The position numbers and the translations under genes were made by a program. The notes under the pieces were generated by a model. The model saw only the letters and a program-made list of their open reading frames with translations. It made no database searches and was not told where the DNA came from. A stretch of 64,000 nucleotides of DNA from the NCBI GenBank assembly GCA_945266285.1, contig CALYOP010000006.1, positions 114,489 through 178,488 on the forward strand, written 5' to 3'. Source of the DNA: an uncultured Commensalibacter sp. GTDB taxonomy: Bacteria > Pseudomonadota > Alphaproteobacteria > Acetobacterales > Acetobacteraceae. Positions 1 through 7,865 of the stretch are shown here, piece after piece. The stretch's first letter is position 1, and each line of letters starts with the position of its first letter.

Positions 1-773
1 CGATCCCTCGCGATAAAACACTTAGTCTACCCGCCAGACATTTAGGTCTTATTCAAGCCGAAGAGCATCCCGATTTAAAGAAACAACTCGAACATTTGGG
101 TAATTACATCGAAAAATATGTCGATATCGATGCCGTTATCAACAAAGCGCAAAATATCGATATCCCCAATAAAAAAGCCTATTATGCGCTCCCACCGCCT
201 GGGCAATATATTGCTATTGCGCGCGATGCAGCATTTAGTTTTATCTATCCCCACATCCTAGAAGGCTGGAAACAACAGGGGGCTTCGATTGAATTCTTTT
301 CTCCACTCGCAAATCAACCACCGCCCGAATATTGTGATGCTTGCTGGTTACCGGGGGGTTATCCTGAATTATATGCAGGACAATTGGCGAATGCGGACCA
401 TTTTATAAAAGGGATACGTGATTTTTCTCAAAACCGACCCATCCATGGAGAATGTGGGGGTTATATGGTTATGGGAGAACGATTAATTGATGAACATGGT
501 GAAACTCATAAGATGACAGGTTTATTAAGCCACAGCACCAGTTTTGCTAAACGCAAGATGCATCTGGGCTATAGACGTGCTTTGTTACCGCATTCAAAAT
601 CAGGACATATCCTACATGGTCATGAATTTCACTATGCGACTTTGATTGAACGCGGTAATGATATCCCCTATGCTGACCTGACCGACTGGATTGGAACACC
701 AATTGGGCCAGAAGGCGGACGTCGGGGGCAGATAACAGGCTGTTTTTTTCATAGTATAGCATTTAGTTCATGA
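1..773 (+). CDS. cobB: Cobyrinate a,c-diamide synthase, 3' part (cut by window edge)
   Basis: CobB amidates the a and c side chains of cobyrinic acid with glutamine and ATP in cobalamin biosynthesis. The frame is open from base 3 to the stop at 773, so the N-terminal ATP-binding half lies outside the window. What remains has the family segment LPARHLGLIQA just inside the edge, then a class I glutamine amidotransferase domain with WLPGGYPELYAG and the nucleophile-cysteine motif HGECGGYMVMG. Near the end is a conserved GHEFHY stretch. The stop overlaps the cobT start as ATGA, which implies translational coupling. A TTG inside the frame at 96 is not needed as a start because homology continues upstream of it. 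Confidence 0.92.
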   Translation, partial: IPRDKTLSLPARHLGLIQAEEHPDLKKQLEHLGNYIEKYVDIDAVINKAQNIDIPNKKAYYALPPPGQYIAIARDAAFSFIYPHILEGWKQQGASIEFFSPLANQPPPEYCDACWLPGGYPELYAGQLANADHFIKGIRDFSQNRPIHGECGGYMVMGERLIDEHGETHKMTGLLSHSTSFAKRKMHLGYRRALLPHSKSGHILHGHEFHYATLIERGNDIPYADLTDWIGTPIGPEGGRRGQITGCFFHSIAFSS

Positions 774-1786
774 CAGATATTCAATCCATAGAACAACTGG
801 TCAAGTTGTTTAATCATCTACCAACAGGCGATCGTGCCGCCGATGAAGCTTCTCATAGTCGCAACAAAGCTTTGCTTAAACCGCCAGGCAGTTTAGGAGA
901 GCTGGAAAATTTGGTTGGTTGGCTCGCCTACTGGCAAAAGCAATCAAGACCGACACTTGATAAAGTTCGTATTTTGATTTTTGCTGGAAATCACGGCGTT
1001 ACAGCAGAAAAGGTAACCCCTTATGATCCTTCCATTACCAAAAAAATGGTTGAAAATTTTCGAAATGGTAATGCGGCAATTAATCAGCTGGCTAAAAATG
1101 CTCAAGCCGATCTTGACGTAATAGAAGTCAATGGTTTGAAACCCACACGTAACTTCTGTTATGAACCCGCAATGGAAGAACTGGAATTCCTAGAGGCAAT
1201 TGCCACGGGTTACCATGCAGTACAACCCGATACTGATTTACTGGTATTGGGAGAAATGGGAATCGGCAATACAACCGCCGCCTCCGCATTATGCACAGGG
1301 TTATTTGGTGGCGATGCTGAACAATGGACAGGAAACGGTACTACCAGTAACAAAGAAATTATTGAGCATAAGAAAAAGGCTGTACGACAAGCCATTGAAT
1401 GTCATAAGGCAATTTTGGATAACCCTTTGCAAGTTGCACGCCATTTAGGTGGTTATGAACTAGCAGCCCTATTAGGTGCAATATTAGCCGCACGCCATCT
1501 GAATATCCCCGTGCTATTGGATGGATTTGTTTGTACAGCATCGGTTGCCCCTCTGTATAAATTGCATAACGAAGGCCTGGATCATGCACGTTTAGGACAC
1601 TTATCGGCAGAAAAGGGTCATCTTTTATTAGCTGGTCATTTGAATCTCTATCCGCTTTTGGCACTCAATATGCGTCTTGGAGAAGCCAGTGGCGCTGCTG
1701 TCGCGGTTCCAATTCTTCGTGCAGCATTAAGTTGTTACAATGGTATGATTACTTATCAGGAAGCTGGTTTACCTTTACCTGACTAA
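770..1786 (+). CDS. cobT: Nicotinate-nucleotide--dimethylbenzimidazole phosphoribosyltransferase
   Basis: CobT makes alpha-ribazole 5'-phosphate from nicotinate mononucleotide and dimethylbenzimidazole, the lower ligand of cobalamin. The 338-residue length fits the family. Visible signatures are FAGNHGV early on, the central GEMGIGNTTAASAL, and near the end HARLGHLSAEKGH and MRLGEASGAA. The last of these contains the glutamate that acts as catalytic base in this family. It overlaps cobB by 4 bp and lies 6 bp before cobS, so the three genes form one cobalamin operon. The product of CobT is joined to the corrin ring by CobS, its direct neighbour. Confidence 0.95.
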   Translation: MTDIQSIEQLVKLFNHLPTGDRAADEASHSRNKALLKPPGSLGELENLVGWLAYWQKQSRPTLDKVRILIFAGNHGVTAEKVTPYDPSITKKMVENFRNGNAAINQLAKNAQADLDVIEVNGLKPTRNFCYEPAMEELEFLEAIATGYHAVQPDTDLLVLGEMGIGNTTAASALCTGLFGGDAEQWTGNGTTSNKEIIEHKKKAVRQAIECHKAILDNPLQVARHLGGYELAALLGAILAARHLNIPVLLDGFVCTASVAPLYKLHNEGLDHARLGHLSAEKGHLLLAGHLNLYPLLALNMRLGEASGAAVAVPILRAALSCYNGMITYQEAGLPLPD

Positions 1787-1792
1787 TAATAA

Positions 1793-2551
1793 ATGTTTAA
1801 AAAACTACATGCAGACCTTTATTGTGCTCTGTCCTTTTTTACACGCTTACCCGTTGGATGGCTTCACAGCGATCATTTCCCATTTTCCTTTGCTCGAGCA
1901 ATATGGACATGGCCTTGGGTTGGATTATTGCTGGGTGCCATAACCGGTGGGGTCTTTTTCTTGCTGAATTGGATTGGCCTTTCAGCTTGGGTTGTTGCTT
2001 TGATTACGTTAACCGTGCAATTACTGCTTACAGGTGGCTTACACGAAGATGGTCTTGCCGATACTATGGATGGATTTGGTGGCGGTAAAGATAAAGAACA
2101 CCGTTTAAAAATCATGCGCGACAGTGCCATTGGTAGTTACGGAACGTTAAGCCTTATAATCCTATTAGGTATTAAAAGCAGTGCTCTTGCTGTTCTTTGT
2201 ACCCAATCTTCCATGGGATATATCGCTTTGATGCTAAGCAATTGTTTGGCGAGAACAAGCATGCTTGTCCCTTTGTTCTGTACGAATGCTGCACGGAAAA
2301 ATGGCGTAGCAAGCCAACTGGAAAAGCCGCCTTTAATTCCATTTTGGGCGGCCTTGATTGCTGCCGCTGTAATTAGTTTCGCATTTTTGCGTTTGCAAGA
2401 AGTAATTATTCTATGGCTTGCAATATTTGCCATTGCTTACACGATAGCAAAAATAGCTTATCACAAAATTGGCGGTTATACGGGTGACGTATTGGGCGCT
2501 ACCGAAACCATTAATGAAGCGATTTTGTTAGTTTTATTATCTTATCTATAA
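1793..2551 (+). CDS. cobS: Adenosylcobinamide-GDP ribazoletransferase
   Basis: CobS is the membrane-bound cobalamin synthase that joins adenosylcobinamide-GDP to alpha-ribazole. The 252-residue protein has several hydrophobic segments. It carries the diagnostic acidic loop GGLHEDGLADTMDGFGGG at about residues 80-97, followed by KIMRDSAIGSYG. The C-terminal GGYTGDVLGA is also typical. It starts 6 bp after the cobT stop and converges with cobC, ending 10 bp from the cobC stop. No terminator hairpin is visible between the two. Confidence 0.94.
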   Translation: MFKKLHADLYCALSFFTRLPVGWLHSDHFPFSFARAIWTWPWVGLLLGAITGGVFFLLNWIGLSAWVVALITLTVQLLLTGGLHEDGLADTMDGFGGGKDKEHRLKIMRDSAIGSYGTLSLIILLGIKSSALAVLCTQSSMGYIALMLSNCLARTSMLVPLFCTNAARKNGVASQLEKPPLIPFWAALIAAAVISFAFLRLQEVIILWLAIFAIAYTIAKIAYHKIGGYTGDVLGATETINEAILLVLLSYL

Positions 2552-2561
2552 TAACAATAAA

Positions 2562-3098
2562 TTACTTTGAAAAATGGAAAAGCTCAAAAGATCCGAAACC
2601 CGGTAATTCACCCAATAATTCTACGGTTTTCTCTTGCGCCAAAGCTCTAATCAACCGCAATGGGCCACCATGAGAAATAATTATTGCATTTTCTTTACGG
2701 TTTTTAATTTCATTCCAGACTGCCGTAACGCGCGTTAACAGTTCCTGTCCACTCTCTCCCCCAGGAACATGCCAATTCCAAGGATCTTTGGCCCAAGCAT
2801 CAATCAATTCACGAGGGATATCATCCCATAATTTTCCTTCCCAATCCCCAAAGTTGAATTCAATCAACCGATGATCAATGTGACAAGGGATATTCCGCTG
2901 AATTGCAATAACCTCCGCAAGCTTTAAACAGCGTGACACTGGAGAAGCATAAATTTTTTGGAAAGAAATATCTTGGGGAACGATATTTACAAAAATTTCC
3001 CACCCTGGTTTCAAAGCAATATCACGATGACCATAACAGGTTCCCAAAGCAACATCGACGGGCGGGTGACGCATAATACCCAGTGAAAAGGAAGTCAT
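2562..3098 (-). CDS. cobC: Histidine phosphatase family protein, probable alpha-ribazole phosphatase
   Basis: This is a 178-residue phosphoglycerate-mutase-like phosphatase. The N-terminal catalytic signature reads MRHPPVD instead of the common RHG, followed by GTCYGHRDIAL. This form is usual in alphaproteobacterial CobC proteins linked to cobalamin genes. The second catalytic histidine is in IISHGGPLR. It likely removes phosphate from alpha-ribazole 5'-phosphate or adenosylcobalamin 5'-phosphate. The position next to cobB-cobT-cobS supports that role, although the gene is convergent with them. A general phosphatase function cannot be excluded from sequence alone. Confidence 0.82.
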   Translation of the reverse strand: MTSFSLGIMRHPPVDVALGTCYGHRDIALKPGWEIFVNIVPQDISFQKIYASPVSRCLKLAEVIAIQRNIPCHIDHRLIEFNFGDWEGKLWDDIPRELIDAWAKDPWNWHVPGGESGQELLTRVTAVWNEIKNRKENAIIISHGGPLRLIRALAQEKTVELLGELPGFGSFELFHFSK

Positions 3099-3128
3099 CG
3101 CTATCTTTTTTTAAAATTTTTTGGATAA

Positions 3129-3281
3129 TTAATGACCAAATAGATCAGTATCGTTCTGTAATTCTTGAATCTGTTGTTTTTTGCTCCAGCGGCCGGTAAT
3201 GGCATCCCATAACGCACAAACTACCGCAAACATAATCAAAAGAACAATACAACATATCATCAAGGTGATAAGCGCTGCCAT
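3129..3281 (-). CDS. Small single-span membrane protein, 50 residues, unknown
   Basis: An ATG at 3281 has a good ribosome site (GGGGAAG about 6 bases upstream) and opens 50 codons to a TAA at 3129. The product begins MAALITLMICC and is hydrophobic through about residue 26, enough for one membrane helix. A polar tail follows with WDAITGRWSKKQQ, ending in DTDLFGH. I do not recognise the family. It sits 30 bp upstream of cobC on the same strand, so it may be co-transcribed with that phosphatase. The ribosome site, the clean membrane-then-polar layout and the lack of any competing gene support a real coding sequence. Confidence 0.6.
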   Translation of the reverse strand: MAALITLMICCIVLLIMFAVVCALWDAITGRWSKKQQIQELQNDTDLFGH

Positions 3282-3406
3282 AATTTACTTCCCCTTGATT
3301 AATTCGAATTCTATAAAACGATTTTAACTATTTAATGCTTATATAATTATTTTGTTTCAACAATCAACTTATCCCACATTCAAAAGGATATCAGATTTCT
3401 AAAGAT

Positions 3407-3453
3407 GATTATAAAATCACGATTAGCATTTATATGCTGGCGATTTTATAATC
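3407..3453 (-). repeat. Long hairpin downstream of speE
   Basis: A 12-base arm GATTATAAAATC (3407-3418) is perfectly repeated inverted at 3442-3453. Nested inside is a second stem of AGCAT/ATGCT with a TTAT loop. It begins 25 bp after the speE stop in the direction of transcription. No T tract follows, so it is not a textbook intrinsic terminator. It may be a 3' mRNA structure or a Rho-associated end. Confidence 0.5.
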
Positions 3454-3477
3454 GAACCTTTTGATTCATTGTGGTCT

Positions 3478-4353
3478 TTATACTTTATCAGTAACCGGCA
3501 GTTCTTTAGCGATATAAGGAGGCAGGCTAAAAGAAGCAACATGTACTTCAGGAGACCAATAACGTGTTTCTCCTAAAATATTTGCTTGTTTTGCACGATT
3601 ACAAATTAAATCCGCAGATACTTTGGTTTTATTGCTACCTTTTCCTGCGATTCCCAAAGTCATAAAACCACCGACATATGTTGGGACGGTTGCTACATAA
3701 GCAGAAACATAGTGGAAAAATTTTGCTCGCCTTTTACTGGTTTCTCTGAGCTCCTCAGCTTGCATAAAAGGAACACCACATTGATTAACGATCAAACCTT
3801 CATCCGTAAGAATACGTGCACAATTTTGATAAAAATCATCAGTAAATAATACTTCGCCAACTCCAATTGGATCAGTACTATCTACGATAATCACATCAAC
3901 GCTGGCGGTTGGTGCTTTGGCGACATATTCAATCCCGTCACCAATGATTACTTCTGCACGAGGATCGTTCCAACATTGACCTGATATATTTGGAAGAAAC
4001 TGCTTGGAAAGTTCAACAACATCGCCATCAATTTCCACCATTGTTACTTTTTCTACGCCAGGATGCTGCAACACACGGCGTAAAACACCCCCGTCGCCTG
4101 CCCCAATAATTAAGACGTTACGGGCATTTCCATGCGCAAACAAAGGAACATGTGCCAACATTTCCTGATAAACAAATTCATCGCGTTCCGTGATCTGAAC
4201 CACACCGTCAAGCATGAGGACGCGGCCATAAAATTCGCTTTCAAAAATACGAATATCTTGAAAAGCAGATTTTTTCTGAACCAAAAGCTGATCTTCACGA
4301 AAACGCTGTTGCCAAGAATCGTAAAGCGTTTCTCCAACCCAATTTTTAGGCAT
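3478..4353 (-). CDS. speE: Spermidine synthase (polyamine aminopropyltransferase)
   Basis: SpeE transfers the aminopropyl group of decarboxylated S-adenosylmethionine to putrescine. The SAM-fold glycine loop is IGAGDGG at about residues 83-89. The acidic aminopropyl-binding motif VDSTDPIG is near residue 155, and MLDGVVQITERDEFVYQEML is the typical N-terminal block. I chose the ATG at 4353 because GGAGA lies 6 bases before it. A second ATG four codons upstream at 4365 has no comparable site. The enzyme is then 291 residues, normal for the family. speD lies 88 bp upstream on the same strand and provides the aminopropyl donor. Confidence 0.95.
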   Translation of the reverse strand: MPKNWVGETLYDSWQQRFREDQLLVQKKSAFQDIRIFESEFYGRVLMLDGVVQITERDEFVYQEMLAHVPLFAHGNARNVLIIGAGDGGVLRRVLQHPGVEKVTMVEIDGDVVELSKQFLPNISGQCWNDPRAEVIIGDGIEYVAKAPTASVDVIIVDSTDPIGVGEVLFTDDFYQNCARILTDEGLIVNQCGVPFMQAEELRETSKRRAKFFHYVSAYVATVPTYVGGFMTLGIAGKGSNKTKVSADLICNRAKQANILGETRYWSPEVHVASFSLPPYIAKELPVTDKV

Positions 4354-4441
4354 GATTATCTCCAATCTTTAAAAAAACAAGCTGGACAATGATTTTTGCC
4401 CAGCCTGCTCAAGATTTCTATAAACTGAAAATGCGGACCAA

Positions 4442-4909
4442 TTACAGATTCTCGCGACCGCGTCGCTGTTCATCCAACAACGTACGTTCAGGCTTAAAAA
4501 ATCTTTGCAATACAGGAATAGCCAAATGTGGATCACATGCCCCACACATAAAAATATCTAACGCAGCAAAATTACGTTCAGGCCAAGTATGAATTGAAAT
4601 ATGACTTTCGGCCAAAACGACAACACCAGAAACGCCACCATTAGGCGAAAAATGATGAAAATGACTATGTAAAATGGTTGCCCCTGCTACGATTGCTGCC
4701 TCTCGCAAGATACGATCAATATCTTCTGGGCTATCAAGATTGGTAGCACCCCAAAGGTCAACAAGCAAATGCGTTCCTGCAAAACGCATCCCATCTTTCA
4801 CAACAAAATAATCCTTCTGATCTCCCACATTTTCGGAAAGAGCAGAAGGCGAAACCTGGTTATTTCTCGGAGTTTCCGAGACTATCCCCAGTTGAGCAAG
4901 TGCGTTCAT
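4442..4909 (-). CDS. speD: S-adenosylmethionine decarboxylase proenzyme
   Basis: SpeD is a pyruvoyl enzyme that makes decarboxylated SAM for spermidine synthesis. The self-cleavage motif is LAESHISIHTWPE, and the cut is expected between Glu101 and Ser102. The conserved cysteine is in FMCGACDP. I place the start at the ATG at 4909, with AGGGG seven bases upstream. The frame stays open to a TTG at 4969, but that region has no convincing ribosome site and would add 20 unusual residues. N-terminal residues 10-35 look unstructured. speE follows on the same strand. Confidence 0.93.
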   Translation of the reverse strand: MNALAQLGIVSETPRNNQVSPSALSENVGDQKDYFVVKDGMRFAGTHLLVDLWGATNLDSPEDIDRILREAAIVAGATILHSHFHHFSPNGGVSGVVVLAESHISIHTWPERNFAALDIFMCGACDPHLAIPVLQRFFKPERTLLDEQRRGRENL

Positions 4910-5343
4910 CAACGTACCCCTAAACCAGTAGACAGCCTGTTGGGCAACATGCCCCCTTGGGCTAAACAAAAGAAAAGCTGAAATACAAAATATAAGTTAT
5001 TTAATCAAGCCACTTTGATTTAAATTAACAAAAAATTAAAGCAAAGCTTTTTAACCAAACACTTATAATATTTTTAATAACGTTTGCCGTTATACGCAAC
5101 TCTATATGGTCCTTTCTCATCATAATCTCAAGTGTTTTTTCAAACGCATTTTAAATATTCATACGTAAAGTTTATATTATATTAACTTTACGTGTTGAAT
5201 TTATTATTTGTTATCTTTTTTTTAAATAATTTTACGACATGAGAAATTTTTTCTTGCTTAATCGTATCTTATCATTATAACCCCATCATCAGACTATAGA
5301 TAATGTGACTATCCGTTCCATATGCAAGATGTTTAGGTGCATA
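4910..5343. other. Intergenic region between divergent speD and dksA
   Basis: About 430 very AT-rich bases with no convincing gene separate two divergently transcribed genes, so promoters for both should lie here. The one clear structure is a perfect 10-base inverted repeat at 5163-5193, listed separately. I searched for a recognisable polyamine or SAM riboswitch upstream of speD and saw none I could support. Confidence 0.6.
5163..5193. repeat. Perfect inverted repeat, possible operator
   Basis: ACGTAAAGTT (5163-5172) and AACTTTACGT (5184-5193) form a perfect 10-base palindrome with an 11-base AT spacer, in the divergent speD/dksA intergenic region. The two half-site centres are 21 bp apart, about two helical turns, which suits a dimeric regulator. 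There is no T tract and no adjacent gene end, so an operator is more likely than a terminator. Confidence 0.45.
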
Positions 5344-5772
5344 ATGAATACAGTATCCCCTAACTCCTTGGATGATACCTACAAGCCTTCCGAGGATGAG
5401 GAATTCATGAATCCTCGTCAACAGGCATATTTTCGCCGCAAACTCTTACTCTGGCGTGAAGAATTATTGCGTGATGCGCATGAGACGCTCAATAATTTGT
5501 CTCATAGTCCTCCTGCCGATATTGATTTGAATGATCGGGCGAGTACGGAAACAGATCGTGCCTTGGAATTGCGAACCCGTGATCGTGCCCGCAAACTGAT
5601 TGGGAAAATTGACAAAGCCCTTAAAAGGATTGATGACGGAACCTATGGTTACTGCGAAGTAACTGGGGAACCGATTAGTCTCAAACGGCTGGAAGCGCGT
5701 CCTATAGCAACTTTGTCTTTGGAAGCTCAAGAGCAGCATGAAAGAAGAGAAAAAATCTATCGGGATGAATAA
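5344..5772 (+). CDS. dksA: RNA polymerase-binding transcription factor DksA
   Basis: DksA enters the RNA polymerase secondary channel and works with ppGpp. From the ATG at 5344 (AGGTG six bases upstream) the protein is 142 residues. A GTG at 5305 is in frame but adds a sequence unlike the family. The coiled-coil tip motif DLNDRA is at residues 61-66, matching the DxxDxA tip needed for activity. In the zinc-finger region only Cys104 (YGYCEVTG) survives, and the other three canonical cysteines are Thr, Ser and Ala. Single-cysteine DksA of this kind is known in alphaproteobacteria, so this is unlikely to be a loss of function. Confidence 0.9.
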   Translation: MNTVSPNSLDDTYKPSEDEEFMNPRQQAYFRRKLLLWREELLRDAHETLNNLSHSPPADIDLNDRASTETDRALELRTRDRARKLIGKIDKALKRIDDGTYGYCEVTGEPISLKRLEARPIATLSLEAQEQHERREKIYRDE

Positions 5773-5807
5773 TTTATAATTTTAAATTCTTTAATTATGC
5801 ATATTTT

Positions 5808-5845
5808 AAAAAGGGCCCAGCTTATCAAATAACTGGGCCCTTTTT
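5808..5845. terminator. Bidirectional intrinsic terminator
   Basis: AAAAAGGGCCCAG at 5808-5820 and CTGGGCCCTTTTT at 5833-5845 form a perfect stem with a 12-base loop and a T run on each strand. It lies between convergent dksA and panC and should stop both. Confidence 0.93.
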
Positions 5846-5846
5846 A

Positions 5847-6668
5847 TTACAAATTATCCAACAAACGAACGCTACCAAGATGCGCCGCTGCTATTAATCT
5901 TGCTGTTGGTTTCCAAACATCTAAGGCTTCCATTGAACGCCCTTCAACTGCCGCTAGATAGTCGACTTTAAAACCATTCTTTTCCAGAAAATCGGTTGCT
6001 CCTTTTTGCACTATTGCAATATTTTGACCCGCTTCAAGTGCTATTTTAGCCTTACGCAATGTTTGGATTAATAATGCAGCACGGCTACGTTGCGAATCGG
6101 TTAAAAAACGATTACGCGATGATTTCGCCAACCCATCCTCTTCACGAATGATCGGTACTCCTTCGATAACCACTGGCAATACCAAATCTTCGACCATTCT
6201 CCGAATTACTTGCAGTTGCTGCCAATCTTTTTCACCGAAACAGGCATATTGCGGTTTCAAAAGTGCAAATAAGCGGCTTACAACTGTGCTCACCCCTTCA
6301 AAATGTCCATGACGCAAAGCACCTTCCCATTGTAAAGAAGGCCCCCCTACGGTGACACGCGTTGCGAATCCTTTAGGATACATTGCTTCAACTTCAGGGA
6401 TCCATACCAGATCAACTTGTTGTTCTTTTAAAAGTTCCAGATCGGCTTCTTCGGTTTTAGGATAACGCTGGAAATCACTTTGTTGATCAAACTGAATCGG
6501 ATTAACAAAAATAGAAACAGCGGTAAAAGGTGCCAAATTTTTTGCACGTTTGACCAAAGCCATGTGCCCTTCATGCAATGCACCCATTGTTGGTACCAAA
6601 GCTAAAGATTTATCTTTCTGCAATTCTTTTGCGTGGCGTAATTCTTCCAACGTCCTTGCAATAATCAT
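5847..6668 (-). CDS. panC: Pantothenate synthetase
   Basis: PanC condenses pantoate and beta-alanine with ATP in the cytoplasm, leading to coenzyme A. The nucleotidyltransferase HIGH-type motif is PTMGALHEGH at residues 26-35. VSIFVNPIQF follows, then CFGEKDWQQLQVIRRMVEDL and the KMSKS-equivalent KSSRNRFL. The 273-residue length is slightly short but complete. It is a single gene that converges with dksA on the shared terminator. The start ATG at 6668 is preceded by AT-rich sequence without a strong ribosome site. Confidence 0.95.
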   Translation of the reverse strand: MIIARTLEELRHAKELQKDKSLALVPTMGALHEGHMALVKRAKNLAPFTAVSIFVNPIQFDQQSDFQRYPKTEEADLELLKEQQVDLVWIPEVEAMYPKGFATRVTVGGPSLQWEGALRHGHFEGVSTVVSRLFALLKPQYACFGEKDWQQLQVIRRMVEDLVLPVVIEGVPIIREEDGLAKSSRNRFLTDSQRSRAALLIQTLRKAKIALEAGQNIAIVQKGATDFLEKNGFKVDYLAAVEGRSMEALDVWKPTARLIAAAHLGSVRLLDNL

Positions 6669-6952
6669 AATGATTTAACCAAAATTCTTATGTTTAAAAT
6701 AACGTTAATCGCACAAATTTAAGATTTTTTGAGAAAATATGACATTCTTTTTTTTAGTAAAAATTCATTCTTTCAAAAAAGGCATATTTTTCTAATAGGG
6801 GTTTTATCGCAACACTTTGTTTCGAATAATATATCGAAAAGGCAATATGATTGCAATCTTATGGAACTATCGTAAATAAGGAAAATGCTACTGCTATTTT
6901 GTTTTATCCATGAATTTATTAACTCTTTATTAACAGAATGGTTTAAAAAGAG

Positions 6953-7855
6953 ATGATCCGTAAACTTTCCCCTCTTATTCTTTTATCTTTTCTGGCCGCT
7001 TGTGGAGGATCTCAACAACCCAACACTGGTCATCGTAATCCTTTGAGTCCTAATAATAAATATCCTAATAATACCTCATTGGGTTATAATGATCGCGTCC
7101 CCGATTTCGTTACCCAACGATATGAACCCTTTTCCCGTCAAGAGGTCGTAGCCATTGCATTACGCGAATGGCGCTTATTTGGCCAACCCGTTGCGGATGA
7201 TGATCCCGTCACACGTCCAGAACCCACAAGTGCTGCCGTTAAAGCAGAACGTATGCCCGGTTTATGGGAAAGAGTAGGAGAATACTGGTGGATAGGTATG
7301 GATCCCAGTATGAAAGAAAGCAGTTACACCGGTAAACATAGTTCGAATGGTCAGGTTTTTGATTTTCGCGGTGATACCTATTATGCATGGTCGGCAGCCT
7401 TCATTTCTTATGTAATGCGTATTGCCGGCGCTAATGAACGCTTTCCTTATTCACCCAATCATTCAACCTATATCAATGCTGCTGCATCAAACGAATCACC
7501 GATATTACGTTCCCAAAATCCAGCCAGCTATGCACCGCAACTTGGTGATATGATTTGTACTGCGCGTGGGAAAAGCCGTTATACTATTCGTTATAACAGC
7601 CTTCCGACATCTTATGGATTTCCGGCACATTGTGGGATCGTTGTTGCTACCCAACAAATGGGACAGCCCTTTGGCCGACAAATCAGTATTATTGGCGGTA
7701 ACGTAGAAGACGCAGTTGCGCTAACCCATGTACCTGTCGATACCAATGGTATGCTTGCTGATAGCCAAGGGAATAGCTATGATTCTCGCTATCCTTGGTG
7801 CACCGTTTTGCAAGTCATTTACGACGCCGAGGCCAATCCCGATTACGATCAATAA
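6953..7855 (+). CDS. DUF2272 domain lipoprotein
   Basis: The 300-residue protein starts with a lipoprotein signal, MIRKLSPLILLSFLAAC, so Cys17 would be lipidated. A proline- and asparagine-rich linker follows to about residue 50. The rest resembles the DUF2272 family, with YYAWSAAFISYVMRIAGA and FPYSPNHSTYI, then a segment with GDMICTARG and FPAHCGIVVA. The family resembles amidase/CHAP-like papain folds, and a Cys and His are present in plausible positions, but I only infer a cell-wall role. It is convergent with the rhodanese gene 10 bp away. Confidence 0.72.
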   Translation: MIRKLSPLILLSFLAACGGSQQPNTGHRNPLSPNNKYPNNTSLGYNDRVPDFVTQRYEPFSRQEVVAIALREWRLFGQPVADDDPVTRPEPTSAAVKAERMPGLWERVGEYWWIGMDPSMKESSYTGKHSSNGQVFDFRGDTYYAWSAAFISYVMRIAGANERFPYSPNHSTYINAAASNESPILRSQNPASYAPQLGDMICTARGKSRYTIRYNSLPTSYGFPAHCGIVVATQQMGQPFGRQISIIGGNVEDAVALTHVPVDTNGMLADSQGNSYDSRYPWCTVLQVIYDAEANPDYDQ

Positions 7856-7865
7856 AACCGATAAT

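Noticed and set aside
2562..3098. RHP in place of RHG in the CobC-like phosphatase as evidence of inactivation
   Set aside because: This form is usual in alphaproteobacterial CobC, and the second histidine motif is intact.
4910..5343. Possible SAM or polyamine riboswitch upstream of speD
   Set aside because: No recognisable conserved core or multi-helix layout was found; only one palindrome is clear.
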